Shown: piece by piece, positions 27,846 through 37,865 of the stretch | Layout: each line of letters starts with the position of its first letter | Numbering within the stretch: the stretch's first letter is position 1 | Source of the DNA: Sphingosinicellaceae bacterium | GTDB taxonomy: Bacteria > Pseudomonadota > Alphaproteobacteria > Sphingomonadales > Sphingomonadaceae | Direction of reading: 5' to 3' | Length of the DNA stretch: 64,000 bases | Assembly (NCBI GenBank): GCA_019285715.1 | Contig: CP079108.1 | Location: 2,991,001 to 3,055,000, forward strand | Program-made: the position numbers and the translations under genes | The notes under the pieces: model-generated | What the model saw: the letters and a program-made list of their open reading frames with translations, nothing else | Database searches by the model: none | What the model was told of the DNA's origin: nothing

Positions 27846-28938
27846 CGAACTTCACGATTTCAGGAGAGTCGGGGCCAAGCGCCATGGGACATGTGACCTG
27901 GGGCAGCACCTCCACGTCGTACAGCTCACTGACAGCGCCATCGATCCTGAACCATTCGACGCATCGACCGGTTTTTGTGTCGATGACCTGGACGCCGCAC
28001 CACGGCTCGCTGTCCGCGTCACGCAGGCGCTGGTCGAGGGCGAGGCCTTCGAAGCGCTCGTATCGGGGCTTGGACAAGCCGACAAAAGCGAGATCGCCAT
28101 GAAAGCTCAATCCGCGCAAAAATCCGGGGCAGAAAGCCTTGGGCACGAATTTTCCTGTGCCGCTCGCAGCGTTTTCGATGACCCCCAGTTCGCCCGTGCC
28201 TGAGTTCAGTATCCAGAGTTCATCGCCATGCATGCGTGGTGAATGCGGCATCGAAAGGCCGGTGCAGACAATGCGGTTATTGTCGACATCGATTACGACG
28301 CCACCATCGGAACGGCGGTCGCGCCAGCCGTCGACAGTGTTGGAACGACTGACCGCACTGACATAGCTTGGGCGGCCATCGCGCATTGCCAGTCCATTCA
28401 AGTGACACCGGTCCTCGTCGATCAGTTCGCTGATAAACGGCGGCATCCAGAGTTTTCGGAAACTGTTTCGCTCATCGACCGTGGCAAGGCAGTTGAAGCG
28501 TGTGTTGACGAACACGATGCTGTCGTCTTCGGCCAGACCGATGTCATGCGCATCGAGTTGCCCGGTGACATGGATGGTACGCGGGACGTAACAGGCATCG
28601 AACAGGTTGTTGACGCGCTCGTCGGGGCCAATAGCGTTGGTGCAGCGCAGAATCTGATAGCCGGCCGAGATCAGCAGCCCGCCGCTTCGATCGCGCGCCA
28701 GCCCCATCGGCTTAGCGACAGGAGTCTGATGCAGATGTGCGCCCGCTGCATTGCGACCGAGCATGTAAAGAATGCCCGACTGGTAGGAAGTGAAGGCAAC
28801 CGAAATATTCAGCTTGGCGAACAGCGCGACCAGACCGCCCGACTGGCTGTACTTGACCATCGTCGATGCAACAGCGACCGCGACCGGCTTGGCCTGGACG
28901 GACTCCGCTACGGCAGGCGGGGCCTCGGATACGTTCAT
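27829..28938 (-). CDS. TIGR03032-family (DUF4915) protein
   Basis: A 369-residue protein of the uncharacterised TIGR03032 family, recognised by its highly conserved segments: DAHDIGLAEDDSIVFVNTRF, CLATVDERNSFR, LWMPPFISEL, EDRCHLNGLAMRDGRP, SRSNTVDGWRD, GLSMPHSPRMH, LWILNSGTGELG, FCPGFLRGLSF and VGLSKPR. The repeated hydrophobic strands suggest a beta-propeller. I chose the ATG at 28938; the open frame continues upstream through a hairpin to 29028 with unlikely sequence. It follows the giant autotransporter by 116 bases in the same direction, so they may be one transcript. No function is established for the family. Confidence 0.88.
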   Translation of the reverse strand: MNVSEAPPAVAESVQAKPVAVAVASTMVKYSQSGGLVALFAKLNISVAFTSYQSGILYMLGRNAAGAHLHQTPVAKPMGLARDRSGGLLISAGYQILRCTNAIGPDERVNNLFDACYVPRTIHVTGQLDAHDIGLAEDDSIVFVNTRFNCLATVDERNSFRKLWMPPFISELIDEDRCHLNGLAMRDGRPSYVSAVSRSNTVDGWRDRRSDGGVVIDVDNNRIVCTGLSMPHSPRMHGDELWILNSGTGELGVIENAASGTGKFVPKAFCPGFLRGLSFHGDLAFVGLSKPRYERFEGLALDQRLRDADSEPWCGVQVIDTKTGRCVEWFRIDGAVSELYDVEVLPQVTCPMALGPDSPEIVKFVTTVK

Positions 28939-29014
28939 CGGTGGAGCATCCCGTCGGAAATTGCAGATTGGCCAATGTCTAACGCTGACCGACCTCGAGG
29001 CCAACACAGTCGAG

Positions 29015-29043
29015 CCCCCGCCAGCCATGGCGGCTGACGGGGG
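29015..29043 (-). promoter_or_regulatory. Strong hairpin between autotransporter and TIGR03032 gene
   Basis: Twelve-base arms (29015-29026 and 29032-29043) around a 5-base loop; as minus-strand RNA all 12 pairs form if one G-U wobble is allowed. It begins 12 bases after the autotransporter stop. There is no T-run after it, so it is more likely a processing or stability element, or a Rho-assisted stop, than an intrinsic terminator. Confidence 0.5.
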
Positions 29044-29054
29044 GAATCGTCAGG

Positions 29055-32000
29055 CTAGAACCGCATCCGGAAGCCCGCGTGGCCGGTGATGGCGCTGGTG
29101 CCCTTTTGTGACACGCCGAACTGGGCGGCAGCATCGATGAACAGGTCAGCCTTCGCTGACAGGCTGTACGTCGTGCCACCACCGACATCGACCCAGGTCT
29201 TGCCATAATTGACGACACCCGGTTCCGATCCCGTAACGGTCAATTTGGTGTCGCCTCCACTCAAGCGCGACCAGACATTAGCCTTGATGTAGGGAGTCCA
29301 CAGGCCAGCGGCGCTATTGGAGTCATAGTCCCATGTGCGCTTCAGTCGGAAGCCCAGCCGGCCGGTCGTGCTGTCCTTCACGTCGAAGTGGTTGAGAATG
29401 AGACTGCTATCGGCGCTGTCGTTCAGATCGGTCGAACCGTAGATCACCTGCGCTTCCGGCTCGAAGACGAAGTTCGACCCGATATTCAACGGTGCACCCA
29501 GTTCGAGCGACGCCATCCAGCTATGGCCCTTCGTCCTGAGCGTCGTGCCCTCGTTGTCATTGGCCCGCAGCTTCAGGAAAGTGCGCTGCACCGCGACATC
29601 GGCATACCAGCCCTTGCCGTAATGAGTGGCATAGCCGCCCGCGATCCAGCCATCGGTCTTTGTACCGCCGGCGTAAGGCGTCGCCGTCCCGCGGGCGTAT
29701 TCGGTGCTGCCGCCCCAAACGTGACCACCGTAGACACCGATGTGGGTCTGCGAGTCACCCGCGATGCTGCGGTACAGATCGAGGCCCATCTGCAGACCAC
29801 CGATGTCGCCAGTCGAGCGACCATTGCCGAACGTGCTCGAGCGCGACCGATCGGTGTAATCCTTGCCGATCATCCGGCCCCACATTCCAGTCAGTATGCC
29901 GCTGGTAGCACCCTGCGCCGACAGGTTCTCCTGCTCGCCGACGCGGTCATGCAGCGTGCCGAGCATCGTCATCGCTACATCCTGCGCGATACGGGCCAGC
30001 GCAATCGTGGGTTGGACGATCGAGCGTATCTGCGAACGCAGGTAGAAGTCCTGATCGTTCGGATCGGTGACGCCACCTTCGTAGATCTGATAGCCCAGGG
30101 CGCCTGCATTGACCGGGCCGGCCAGAACGAAGGCGCCGGCGCTCGACGTGCCGTCCACCTGAACGATGCGAATGCCGTCGCCCGTTGTCTTGACGCCGAG
30201 GCCGCCGATATTGTTGATCGTGGTCAACGTCCTGCCGGTTGCATTGCCACCGATGACCAGCAAATCGGTCGCCGCCCCCCCACCGAGTACCGTGTTGAGA
30301 ACCAGCTTGCCTTCCATACCCGTATAGTTGCCCCCAACCGTAAGGGTGTTGCCGACGTTTGCACCGGCAAGCAGCACTGTTCCCGCGTTGCGGAAATTGC
30401 CTGGCACGGTCGGACTGTTGCGGGAGTCGAACGTGCCGCCAACCACGTTGAGCGAGCCCGCCGTGATCGTCCTGTCGGCGAGGCTCACCGTGCCGCCGTT
30501 GATGTTGATGTTTTCAAAATTCTGGATGTCGGCACTCACCAGCGCGCCCGACCAGTTGTTAAGGTTGAGCTGGTCGTTATCGCCCGCGGTCCCGATCGCA
30601 TCGCCACCGCCGTTCAGCACGACGCCGCTCAGATTGAACGTGCTGGCAACATTGACCGTGTCCGACCCCGTGCCGCCAAGCACGTTGCCGACCGCGCCCG
30701 ACGTCAGGTTGATCGTATCGTCGCCCGCACCGCCATCGACGAGCTCAACCGTTCCGGTTGTAGCGATTGTGATGACATCGCCCGCATCGCTTGCGGCGCT
30801 ACCGTCGGCACCCGGGTTGCCGCCATATACCGACCCGACGTTGGCAGCGCCCAGGACGCTGATCGTATCGGAACCCCCCGCACCCTCAATCGAGCCGATG
30901 CTGGCATTGTCGGTGACTGTGATCGCGTCGTTCGAAGCGCAGCCAAGCACGCTGGTGACGACAGAACCGGCACCGAGCGTTCCGCCCGGTGCGCCGCAGA
31001 CGGCGACTTCCGGCCGGACGAGATCCTGGATTACCGAGTCACCCGTGAGCACCAGCTGCTCGAAGTTCTGGATCAGGCCGGGCGCAATTGCCTGGTTCAC
31101 GCCGTTGAGCGTCAGCGTATCGACCCAGCCATCGCCAGCCGACGCATCGTCGCCGCCGTCGACCAGCGTTACTCCGGCCAGTGCATTTGCGCCTGCAAAA
31201 GTGATGCTGTCGCTGCCATTGCCCAGCAGCACCTGGCCATTGATGACCGCGCCGGCGGCTTCAACGGTGTTGCTGTCACCCTCGTTGTTGATGATCGCGA
31301 TGCCCGATTGAGCGCCAACGACCGCCGTCGAAGCAAGGTTGATCACCGTCAGGTTGCCGGCAGGCGTCAGCGCGGAGATACCCACACCGGTCCCGCCCAT
31401 CACGGTGCCGGACGCGTTAATTGTCAGCAAGCCGGTGCCGTTGTTCACTGCCGAGATGCCGTTGACGCCGCCGATGCTGTTGTTTGCCGTAATCGTCAGG
31501 TCGGCACCCGGCACGACGGCAGCAGAGACGACGGCAGCAGACACAAGGCTGAGGCGACGGCTGATGTCGAGCACGGGCGTGTTGGCGTCGAGACGCGCCG
31601 TGATGCCGTCGCCACTTGTCCCGGTCGCCGTGCCCGTCGAGGTTATCGTTAGCGAGCCGGTTCCGGCATTGATCGCGACGATGCCGTCGACGCCGCCGGT
31701 GCTGTTGTTGGCCGTGATCGCCAGGTCGGTGCCGTTCGACGAGTTGAAAGCGTCGATGCCGTTACCAGTGGTTCCGGTCGCCGTGCCTGTCGAGACTATC
31801 GTTAGCGCGCCGGTACCAGCGTTGCTCGCGGCGATGCCATTTGCATAGCCGGTGCTGTTGTTGGCATCGACCGTCAGGTTCTCGCCGCGGTTGTAGGCAT
31901 AGATGCCGTCGCCGGTCCCACCTGTCGCGGTACCGGTCGAGGTTATCGTCAGGGCGCCGGTTCCGAAGTTATCTGCATTGATGCCATTCCGTGCACCGAT

Positions 32001-35000
32001 GCTGTCGTTGGCCCTGACCGCCAGCTCGGTACCGTTCGTCGAGTTGTAAGCCTCGATGCCGTTGAAGTTTGTCCCCGTGGCCGTGCCGGCGGAAGTCACC
32101 GACAGCGCTCCGCTGCCATAGTTCAATGCATAGATGCCAGCGCCACCGGTGCTGTTGTTGGCAACGACTGTTAGGTCCGTGCCGTTATAATTTTGCGCCA
32201 CAATACCGCTGCCATCAGGTCCGCCGGTGGCCGTGCCCGTGGACGTTACCGAAAGCGCGCCGCTGCCATTGTTTGTCGCATAAACCCCATTCGCTCCGCC
32301 ATTACTGTTGTTGGCTGTAACCGTCAGATCTGTGCCGCTCGCGGAGTTCTCGGCATCGATGCCATCACCGTATACCCCTCCCGTAGCGGTGCCTGTCGAG
32401 GTTACCGTCAGCGCCCCGATCCCATCGTTCCTGGCAAGAATGCCATATTCGCCGCCAGTGCTGTCATGGGCAACGATGGTCAGGTCCGTGCCGTCCGTAG
32501 AGTTTGACGCATGGATGCCGTCCTCGGCGCCGACAGCCGCACCGGTTGAGGTAAGCGTCAGCGCGCCGGTGCCGTAGTTGTTTGCATTGATGCCGTTCGC
32601 ACCTCCTGTGGTGTCGTTGGCCGTAATTGTCAGGTCCGTACCGTTGGACGAGTTTTCGGCAAAAATGCCGTCGCCGCTGGTCCCGATCGCCGTGCCGGAG
32701 GTTATCGACAGCACGCCAGTACCAGCATTGATGGCGTAGATACCGTTATTGCCACCGATACTCGTGGCAGCGATAACCGTCAGGTCAGTCCCATACGCTC
32801 CGACGCCATAAGGTGCCAATATGCTGGGCCTTGCGACAAGCGGTAAATACTGAGCCTGGTTACGCGCCGTTATGCCGTTGCCGCTGGTCCCGGTCGCTGT
32901 GCCCGTCGAGATCACGGTCAGCGCGCCGTTCCCGGCATTGGTCGCGGCGATGCCGTCGACGCCGCCCGTGCTGCTGTTGGCCTTGATCATCAGATCCGTG
33001 CCGCTCGTCGCGTTGGAAGCGCTGATACCGTCGCCAACAGTTCCGGTCGCCGTGCCCGTTGAGACCACCGTCAGCGCGCCGGTACCAATGTTTGTCGCAA
33101 GGATGCCGTTATCGCCGCCGGTGCTGTCGTTGGCATCGACCGTCAGGCTCGTGCCGGCGTTATAGGCGTAGATACCGTTCCTGCTCGTCCCCGTCGCAGC
33201 ACCGGTCGAGGTCAACATCAGCGCGCCGGTTCCGTAGTTCGTTGCCTGGACGCCATTCCTGTAACCGGTGCTATCGCTGGCCTTGACCGTCAGATCCGTG
33301 CCGTTGGCCGAGTTGTAGGCATAGATGCCATTCCGACTCGTTCCCGTCGCAGTACCGGTCGAAGTCACCGTTATCGCGCCGGTTCCGTAGTTATCGGCAT
33401 CGATGCCATTCCGGGCACCGGCCGTGTTGTTGGCTGTAACCGTCAGAGTCGTTCCGCTCGACGCGTTTTCGACATCGATGCCATCGCCATAGAACGCTCC
33501 TGTCGCGGTACCGGTCGAGCTTATGGTCAGTGCCCCGATGCCGTCGTTTCGGGCATAAATGCCATACTCGCCGCCGGTGCTGTCATGGGCAGCAATGGTC
33601 AGGTCGGTGCCGCTCGCAGAGTTCGACGCTTGGATGCCATACTCGTTGCCGGCGGCCGCACCGGTGGAGGTTATTGTCAGCGCGCCGGTTCCATAGTTGC
33701 TCGCATGGATGCCATTCACACCGCCGGTGGTGTCGTTGGCCGTAATCGTCAGGTCCGTTCCGTTCGACGAGTTTTCAGCGAAAATGCCGTCGCCGCTGGT
33801 CCCGGTCGCCGTGCCGGAGGTTATCGACAGGACGCCGGTACCCGCATTTCTCGCGTAGATACCATCGTTGCCGCCGATACTCGTGGCAGCGATAACCGTA
33901 AGATCGGCTCCCAACGCGCCGGCACCATAGCCTATGGCACGCGTTAAATTCAGAGTTTCGTTACGCGCCGTAATGCCGTTGCCACTGGTTCCGTTTGCCG
34001 TTCCTGTCGAGATCACGGTCAGCGCGCCGTTCCCGGCGTTGATCGCGGCGATGCCGTCGACGCCGCCCGTGCTGTTGTTCGCCGTGACCATCAGATCCGT
34101 GCCGCTCGATGCATTCGAAGCGTTGATACCGTCGCCATAGGTTCCGGTCGCGGTGCCCGTCGAGACCACCGTTAACGAACCGGTCCCGGCATTGTTCGCG
34201 GCGATACCATTGGTATAGCCAGTGCTGTTGTTAGCATCGACTGCTAGGTTCGTGCCGGCATTATAGGCCTTGATGCCGTTGCTGGCCGTGCCCGTCGCTG
34301 TACCGGTCGAGGTTACCGTCAGGGCACCGGTGCCGTAGTTCTCGGCATCGATACCATTCTGGTAACCGGCACTATCGCTTGCCCTGACCGTCAGGTCTGT
34401 GCCGCTCGCAGAGTTAAAAGCATAAATGCCGTTTCGGGTCGCTCCCGTCGCGGTACCGGTCGAGGTCAACGTCAAAGCGCCGGTGCCGTTGTTCTCGACA
34501 TCGAGGCCACTAGCGCCGCCAGCGCTGTTACTAGCAGAGACGGTCAGACTGGTGCCGGCGTTATAGGCGTAGATGCCATTTGCTGACGTCCCCGTCGCGG
34601 TACCGGTCGAGGTCACCGTCAGCGCGCCGGTGCCGTAGTTATTCGTGTAGATGCCATTCGTACCGCCGACGGTGTCGTTGGCCGTAATCGTCAGGTCCGT
34701 ACCGTTGGACGAGTTTTCGGCATAGATGCCGTCGCCGTTGGTCCCGGTAGCGGTGCCCGTCGAGGTTATCGACAGCGCGCCGGTGCCGTGATTCTCGATA
34801 TTGAGCCCATTAACGCCGCCGGAGCTGGTGCCGGCAGCGACCGTCAGGCTCATGCCGAGGTTATAGGCATAAATGCCATCGCTAGCTGCGCCCGTCGCGG
34901 CACCGGTCGAATTTACAACTAGTGCGCCGGATCCGTAATTGTTTGCATTGATGCCATGAACACCGCCGGTGGAGTCGTTGGCCGTAATCGTCAGGTCCGT

Positions 35001-36869
35001 GCCGTTGGCCAAGTTTCTGGCAAAAATGCCATCGCCGTTGGTTCCGGTGGCCGTGCCGGAGGTTATCGAAACCACGCCGGTCCCAGCACTGCTCGCGTAG
35101 ATACCATCGTTGCCGCCGATACTCGTGGCAGCAACAATTGTCAGATCAGTTCCAGACGCTCCGCCACCATAGCCTCCGAGTATACTGTTACTCGAAACAC
35201 GCGTTAGATCCTGGGCGTAGTTGCGCGCCGTGATGCCGTCGCCATTGATCCCGGTTGCCGTGCCCGTCGAGATCACCGTCAGCGCGCCGGTCCCGGCGTT
35301 GGTCGCGGCGATGCCATCGCTGCCGCCCGTGCTGTTGACGGCCGTGATCATCAGGTCCGTGCCGTTCGACGAGTTGGAAGCATTTATACCGTCGCCACTC
35401 GTTCCGGTCGCCGTGCCTGTCGAGATCACGGTCAGCGCGCCGGATCCATAGTTTCTCGCGTGGATACCATCTTCGCTGCCATTGCTGTCGTTAGCATCGA
35501 CCGTCAGGCTCGTGCCGGCGTTAGAGGCATAAATGCCGTTCCTGCTCGTGCCCGTCGCGGTGCCAGTCGAGGTTACTGTCAGCGCACCCGAACCATAACT
35601 TCTTGCCTCCACGCCATTCTGACCGCCAGTGGTATCCCGGGACGTAACCGTCAGATCGGTACCATACGACGCGTTCGAAGCAAAAATTCCGTCATTCTCG
35701 GCCCCGGTCGCCGCACCTGTCGAGGTCACCGAGAGCACGCCGGTTCCACTGCTCCTCGCGTTGATACCGTTCACACCGCCAACACTGTTGTTCGCGGTCA
35801 CCGTCAGGTCGGTGCCCGATGCGGCCGAAACACCGTTTAGCACCACGGCGCGGCCGTAGCCGTAATAGGGATCTGGGACAGTCGCGTAGGAACGCGCATA
35901 GATGCCGTCGCCACCGGATCCCGTGGCTGTGCCAGTAGAGGTCACTGTGAGCGCGCCAGTGCCATTATTCTGTGCTCGGATACCGGTCGTGGCACCGGTG
36001 GTGTCAACAGCGTTGACCGCCAGATCGGTGCCGTAAAAGTTCTGGGCGGTGATCCCCTCATTCGCGCGCCCGACAACAGTTCCGGTCGCGGTCACCGTCG
36101 AGGCACCCGACCCGTAATGAAAGACAGCGACACCTCTATTGTTGCCGTCGACGTCCACGACAGAGACTGTTGCGGTAGAACCATTATTGCGGGCAAAAAG
36201 ACCGTCGCCCGATCCACCAATATTGTTAGGCGACGTTAACGTTCCTGTGGCAGCGATGTTCATCGCGCCCGAGCCGTTATTGATAGCTACGATTGCGCCG
36301 TCGCCCCCACTGACGTCTACAGCGTTGATAGTCAAGTCCGTAGCGGTTCCGGTGTTGCCAGTGTTCAAGACAAAAAGGCCCGCGCTGCCGCCGGCACTTG
36401 TTATCGATCCAGTTGAGGACACCGATACTGCGCCGGCGTCGGAATTGATAACTGAGAGGCCTCCTGCCACGGCCTCGATAGACGAATTATAGTTGTCGGT
36501 AAAAACGGTTCCGCCGCTACCATTGACGGTAATTCCGCTGCCAACTGGAACCGACAAGCCGAATCCAGGTGTCGTCGTGACGTTGAGATTGCTGCCGCTG
36601 ATTGTCTGCGCTGTATCCGTCGCCGGATTGGCCGCACCAGAGCACACCGAGGTTGGCCCGACCGAACACGTTCCGGCCAACACTGGTGTAATCGCAAGTG
36701 CGCTGCCGAATAACAGCCCGGTTGCCAGAGCAGCGCTGGATACGGGGCCGCTCACCACGCCGAGGTGCGGCGCGAAGCTCGCAACGCGCCCCTTGAATTT
36801 GGTTAGCCGCCCACCCTTGAGGATGAGCGCCATGAAGCTATTGCGCGTGGTTCCGGTAAATAACGTCAT
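29055..36869 (-). CDS. Giant repeat-rich autotransporter adhesin (type Va)
   Basis: A 2604-residue surface protein. The ATG at 36869 has GGGGG 8 bases upstream. The N-terminus is an extended signal (about 65 residues, hydrophobic SSAALATGLLFGSALAITPV, cleavage near LAG). A short unique region follows, then about 31 imperfect 45-51-residue repeats of the type GTDLTVTANDSTGG..NGI and GALTVTSTGTATGT..DGI, which should fold as a right-handed beta helix. After them comes a Gly/Asp-rich section (NGSDSITF, GAGGSDTI, GAGDDTINL, GTGSDTVNV), then a pertactin-like region (TLTVGGNYTG) and a C-terminal autotransporter barrel of about 280 residues ending in GFRMRF, with the required final Phe. The passenger shows no catalytic motif; adhesion or biofilm matrix is inferred. 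Confidence 0.93.
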   Translation of the reverse strand: MTLFTGTTRNSFMALILKGGRLTKFKGRVASFAPHLGVVSGPVSSAALATGLLFGSALAITPVLAGTCSVGPTSVCSGAANPATDTAQTISGSNLNVTTTPGFGLSVPVGSGITVNGSGGTVFTDNYNSSIEAVAGGLSVINSDAGAVSVSSTGSITSAGGSAGLFVLNTGNTGTATDLTINAVDVSGGDGAIVAINNGSGAMNIAATGTLTSPNNIGGSGDGLFARNNGSTATVSVVDVDGNNRGVAVFHYGSGASTVTATGTVVGRANEGITAQNFYGTDLAVNAVDTTGATTGIRAQNNGTGALTVTSTGTATGSGGDGIYARSYATVPDPYYGYGRAVVLNGVSAASGTDLTVTANNSVGGVNGINARSSGTGVLSVTSTGAATGAENDGIFASNASYGTDLTVTSRDTTGGQNGVEARSYGSGALTVTSTGTATGTSRNGIYASNAGTSLTVDANDSNGSEDGIHARNYGSGALTVISTGTATGTSGDGINASNSSNGTDLMITAVNSTGGSDGIAATNAGTGALTVISTGTATGINGDGITARNYAQDLTRVSSNSILGGYGGGASGTDLTIVAATSIGGNDGIYASSAGTGVVSITSGTATGTNGDGIFARNLANGTDLTITANDSTGGVHGINANNYGSGALVVNSTGAATGAASDGIYAYNLGMSLTVAAGTSSGGVNGLNIENHGTGALSITSTGTATGTNGDGIYAENSSNGTDLTITANDTVGGTNGIYTNNYGTGALTVTSTGTATGTSANGIYAYNAGTSLTVSASNSAGGASGLDVENNGTGALTLTSTGTATGATRNGIYAFNSASGTDLTVRASDSAGYQNGIDAENYGTGALTVTSTGTATGTASNGIKAYNAGTNLAVDANNSTGYTNGIAANNAGTGSLTVVSTGTATGTYGDGINASNASSGTDLMVTANNSTGGVDGIAAINAGNGALTVISTGTANGTSGNGITARNETLNLTRAIGYGAGALGADLTVIAATSIGGNDGIYARNAGTGVLSITSGTATGTSGDGIFAENSSNGTDLTITANDTTGGVNGIHASNYGTGALTITSTGAAAGNEYGIQASNSASGTDLTIAAHDSTGGEYGIYARNDGIGALTISSTGTATGAFYGDGIDVENASSGTTLTVTANNTAGARNGIDADNYGTGAITVTSTGTATGTSRNGIYAYNSANGTDLTVKASDSTGYRNGVQATNYGTGALMLTSTGAATGTSRNGIYAYNAGTSLTVDANDSTGGDNGILATNIGTGALTVVSTGTATGTVGDGISASNATSGTDLMIKANSSTGGVDGIAATNAGNGALTVISTGTATGTSGNGITARNQAQYLPLVARPSILAPYGVGAYGTDLTVIAATSIGGNNGIYAINAGTGVLSITSGTAIGTSGDGIFAENSSNGTDLTITANDTTGGANGINANNYGTGALTLTSTGAAVGAEDGIHASNSTDGTDLTIVAHDSTGGEYGILARNDGIGALTVTSTGTATGGVYGDGIDAENSASGTDLTVTANNSNGGANGVYATNNGSGALSVTSTGTATGGPDGSGIVAQNYNGTDLTVVANNSTGGAGIYALNYGSGALSVTSAGTATGTNFNGIEAYNSTNGTELAVRANDSIGARNGINADNFGTGALTITSTGTATGGTGDGIYAYNRGENLTVDANNSTGYANGIAASNAGTGALTIVSTGTATGTTGNGIDAFNSSNGTDLAITANNSTGGVDGIVAINAGTGSLTITSTGTATGTSGDGITARLDANTPVLDISRRLSLVSAAVVSAAVVPGADLTITANNSIGGVNGISAVNNGTGLLTINASGTVMGGTGVGISALTPAGNLTVINLASTAVVGAQSGIAIINNEGDSNTVEAAGAVINGQVLLGNGSDSITFAGANALAGVTLVDGGDDASAGDGWVDTLTLNGVNQAIAPGLIQNFEQLVLTGDSVIQDLVRPEVAVCGAPGGTLGAGSVVTSVLGCASNDAITVTDNASIGSIEGAGGSDTISVLGAANVGSVYGGNPGADGSAASDAGDVITIATTGTVELVDGGAGDDTINLTSGAVGNVLGGTGSDTVNVASTFNLSGVVLNGGGDAIGTAGDNDQLNLNNWSGALVSADIQNFENININGGTVSLADRTITAGSLNVVGGTFDSRNSPTVPGNFRNAGTVLLAGANVGNTLTVGGNYTGMEGKLVLNTVLGGGAATDLLVIGGNATGRTLTTINNIGGLGVKTTGDGIRIVQVDGTSSAGAFVLAGPVNAGALGYQIYEGGVTDPNDQDFYLRSQIRSIVQPTIALARIAQDVAMTMLGTLHDRVGEQENLSAQGATSGILTGMWGRMIGKDYTDRSRSSTFGNGRSTGDIGGLQMGLDLYRSIAGDSQTHIGVYGGHVWGGSTEYARGTATPYAGGTKTDGWIAGGYATHYGKGWYADVAVQRTFLKLRANDNEGTTLRTKGHSWMASLELGAPLNIGSNFVFEPEAQVIYGSTDLNDSADSSLILNHFDVKDSTTGRLGFRLKRTWDYDSNSAAGLWTPYIKANVWSRLSGGDTKLTVTGSEPGVVNYGKTWVDVGGGTTYSLSAKADLFIDAAAQFGVSQKGTSAITGHAGFRMRF
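31380..36330 (-). repeat. Tandem repeat region coding the autotransporter passenger
   Basis: About 31 tandem units of roughly 140-155 bases (45-51 residues), all in frame. A higher-order pattern is superimposed: a divergent unit beginning GITAR and carrying a unique 10-25-residue insert recurs at 35220, 33960, 32859 and 31590, that is 1260, 1101 and 1269 bases apart. The units after the first three of these inserts (ATSIGGNDGIYA or NNGIYA, then TSGTATGT..DGIFA) resemble one another more than their neighbours. This implies block duplication of 7-8-unit cassettes, and the tract should be prone to length change by recombination. Confidence 0.8.
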
Positions 36870-37142
36870 AAAATGCCCCCACTAGTTAATCATCTGAGAA
36901 CTATTGCATCGACTATTACGCAACCGTATTAGTACAAAGCAAGTGTACGATGATCTTGCGCCTCTTTAAGATTTGGACTGTAAATTAAGCGTGAACAGGC
37001 GACCATTATTTATCGGCCACGGTGAAATCGGCATTCTGAGCGACTGACTTGCAACAAGGGATCACCGAGTGATGATATTGCGGTTAACTTGTGATTGATG
37101 GAAGGACTGGACCGGCGGCATTTTATGATGAGACGAGACGAC

Positions 37143-37674
37143 TCAAGGCAGAGCGGCTCTGATCAGCGATATCAGCCTCCCACGTGGCTGGGGACTGCGA
37201 TACTAAGCCAGAGTGTTGCAGCCGCCGGGCGATGCGTCCGCAGCGCTGGCGCGGCAGCCAACGAGTTCTGGCTCGACCCGGCGTCAACGCCGGCCGCCCT
37301 TGCCTATATCAAAGTCCGGCATCACCATCTTGTTAACTGGCGGCGATATGCCGGGACCAGTCGACAGGCTTCGACGGGTGCGCAGTACGTTCCCGCACTG
37401 GCCGTGAGTCAGAGAACATTCAGCGCGACGAGATCGTGGCACCCGCCTGAATTGGCACCTGCTTGGCCGCGCCCCCCGCAACATTGCCCGGCGCCACAGC
37501 AAAGCGTGTTTCGATCGCGCGAGGTTTGATGAGCCACTCCGGCCGATCATGATGGACAAGCCGCTCTCCGAGCTCGACGGTAAAGTTCAGGCAAGTTTGC
37601 TCGGCAAAGTTGCGGCGCTACTCGCGAAAATCGAGATCTCCGTCTTCTATGTCACCGGCCTGATCGAAGCCTGA
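37143..37674 (+). pseudogene. Decayed MalK/UgpC-like sugar ABC-transporter ATPase
   Basis: A relic spread over all three plus frames. In order I can align: LISDISLPRGW (37161), then the degraded Walker A VLQPPGDASAALAR (37213-37254) in place of VLLGPSGCGKSTLLR; ITILLTGGDMPGPVDR with STFPHW (Q-loop area, about 37320-37400); LLGRAPRN (37460) shifting into LPGATAKRVSIARGL (signature LSGGQxQRVAIARAL, about 37485-37530); then RPIMMDKPLSELDGKV (Walker B/D-loop, Glu changed to Lys) and ISVFYVTGLIEA (His of the switch lost), ending at TGA 37672-37674. There are several stops and frameshifts, so no functional product. The substrate-binding and permease genes of such a transporter are absent nearby. 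Confidence 0.72.
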
Positions 37675-37865
37675 CATCTGGCACGACGCGCGAGCCGCAC
37701 GGCGGCAAGTTGCGTCAAAACTATCGAGTTGTAGCGGCTCCGGCAGCACGCGCCCCTTGCTCCCGGAGAATGCTGTTTGGGAACGAGCCCGGGCGAGGCG
37801 GAACTGGACTTCCGGGCCCAAGAGACTCAGCCTGATCCGGCCCATCCAATGCCGGGCCTGACCAT

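Noticed and set aside
29388-31652. Long open frame (754 codons) antisense to the autotransporter
   Set aside because: It is the mirror of a GC-rich, repetitive gene with an intact barrel domain on the other strand; it has arginine/alanine-rich shadow composition and no domain.
31380-36330. CRISPR-like array
   Set aside because: The repeats are coding, in frame and degenerate at about 150 bases; no short exact repeats with unique spacers.
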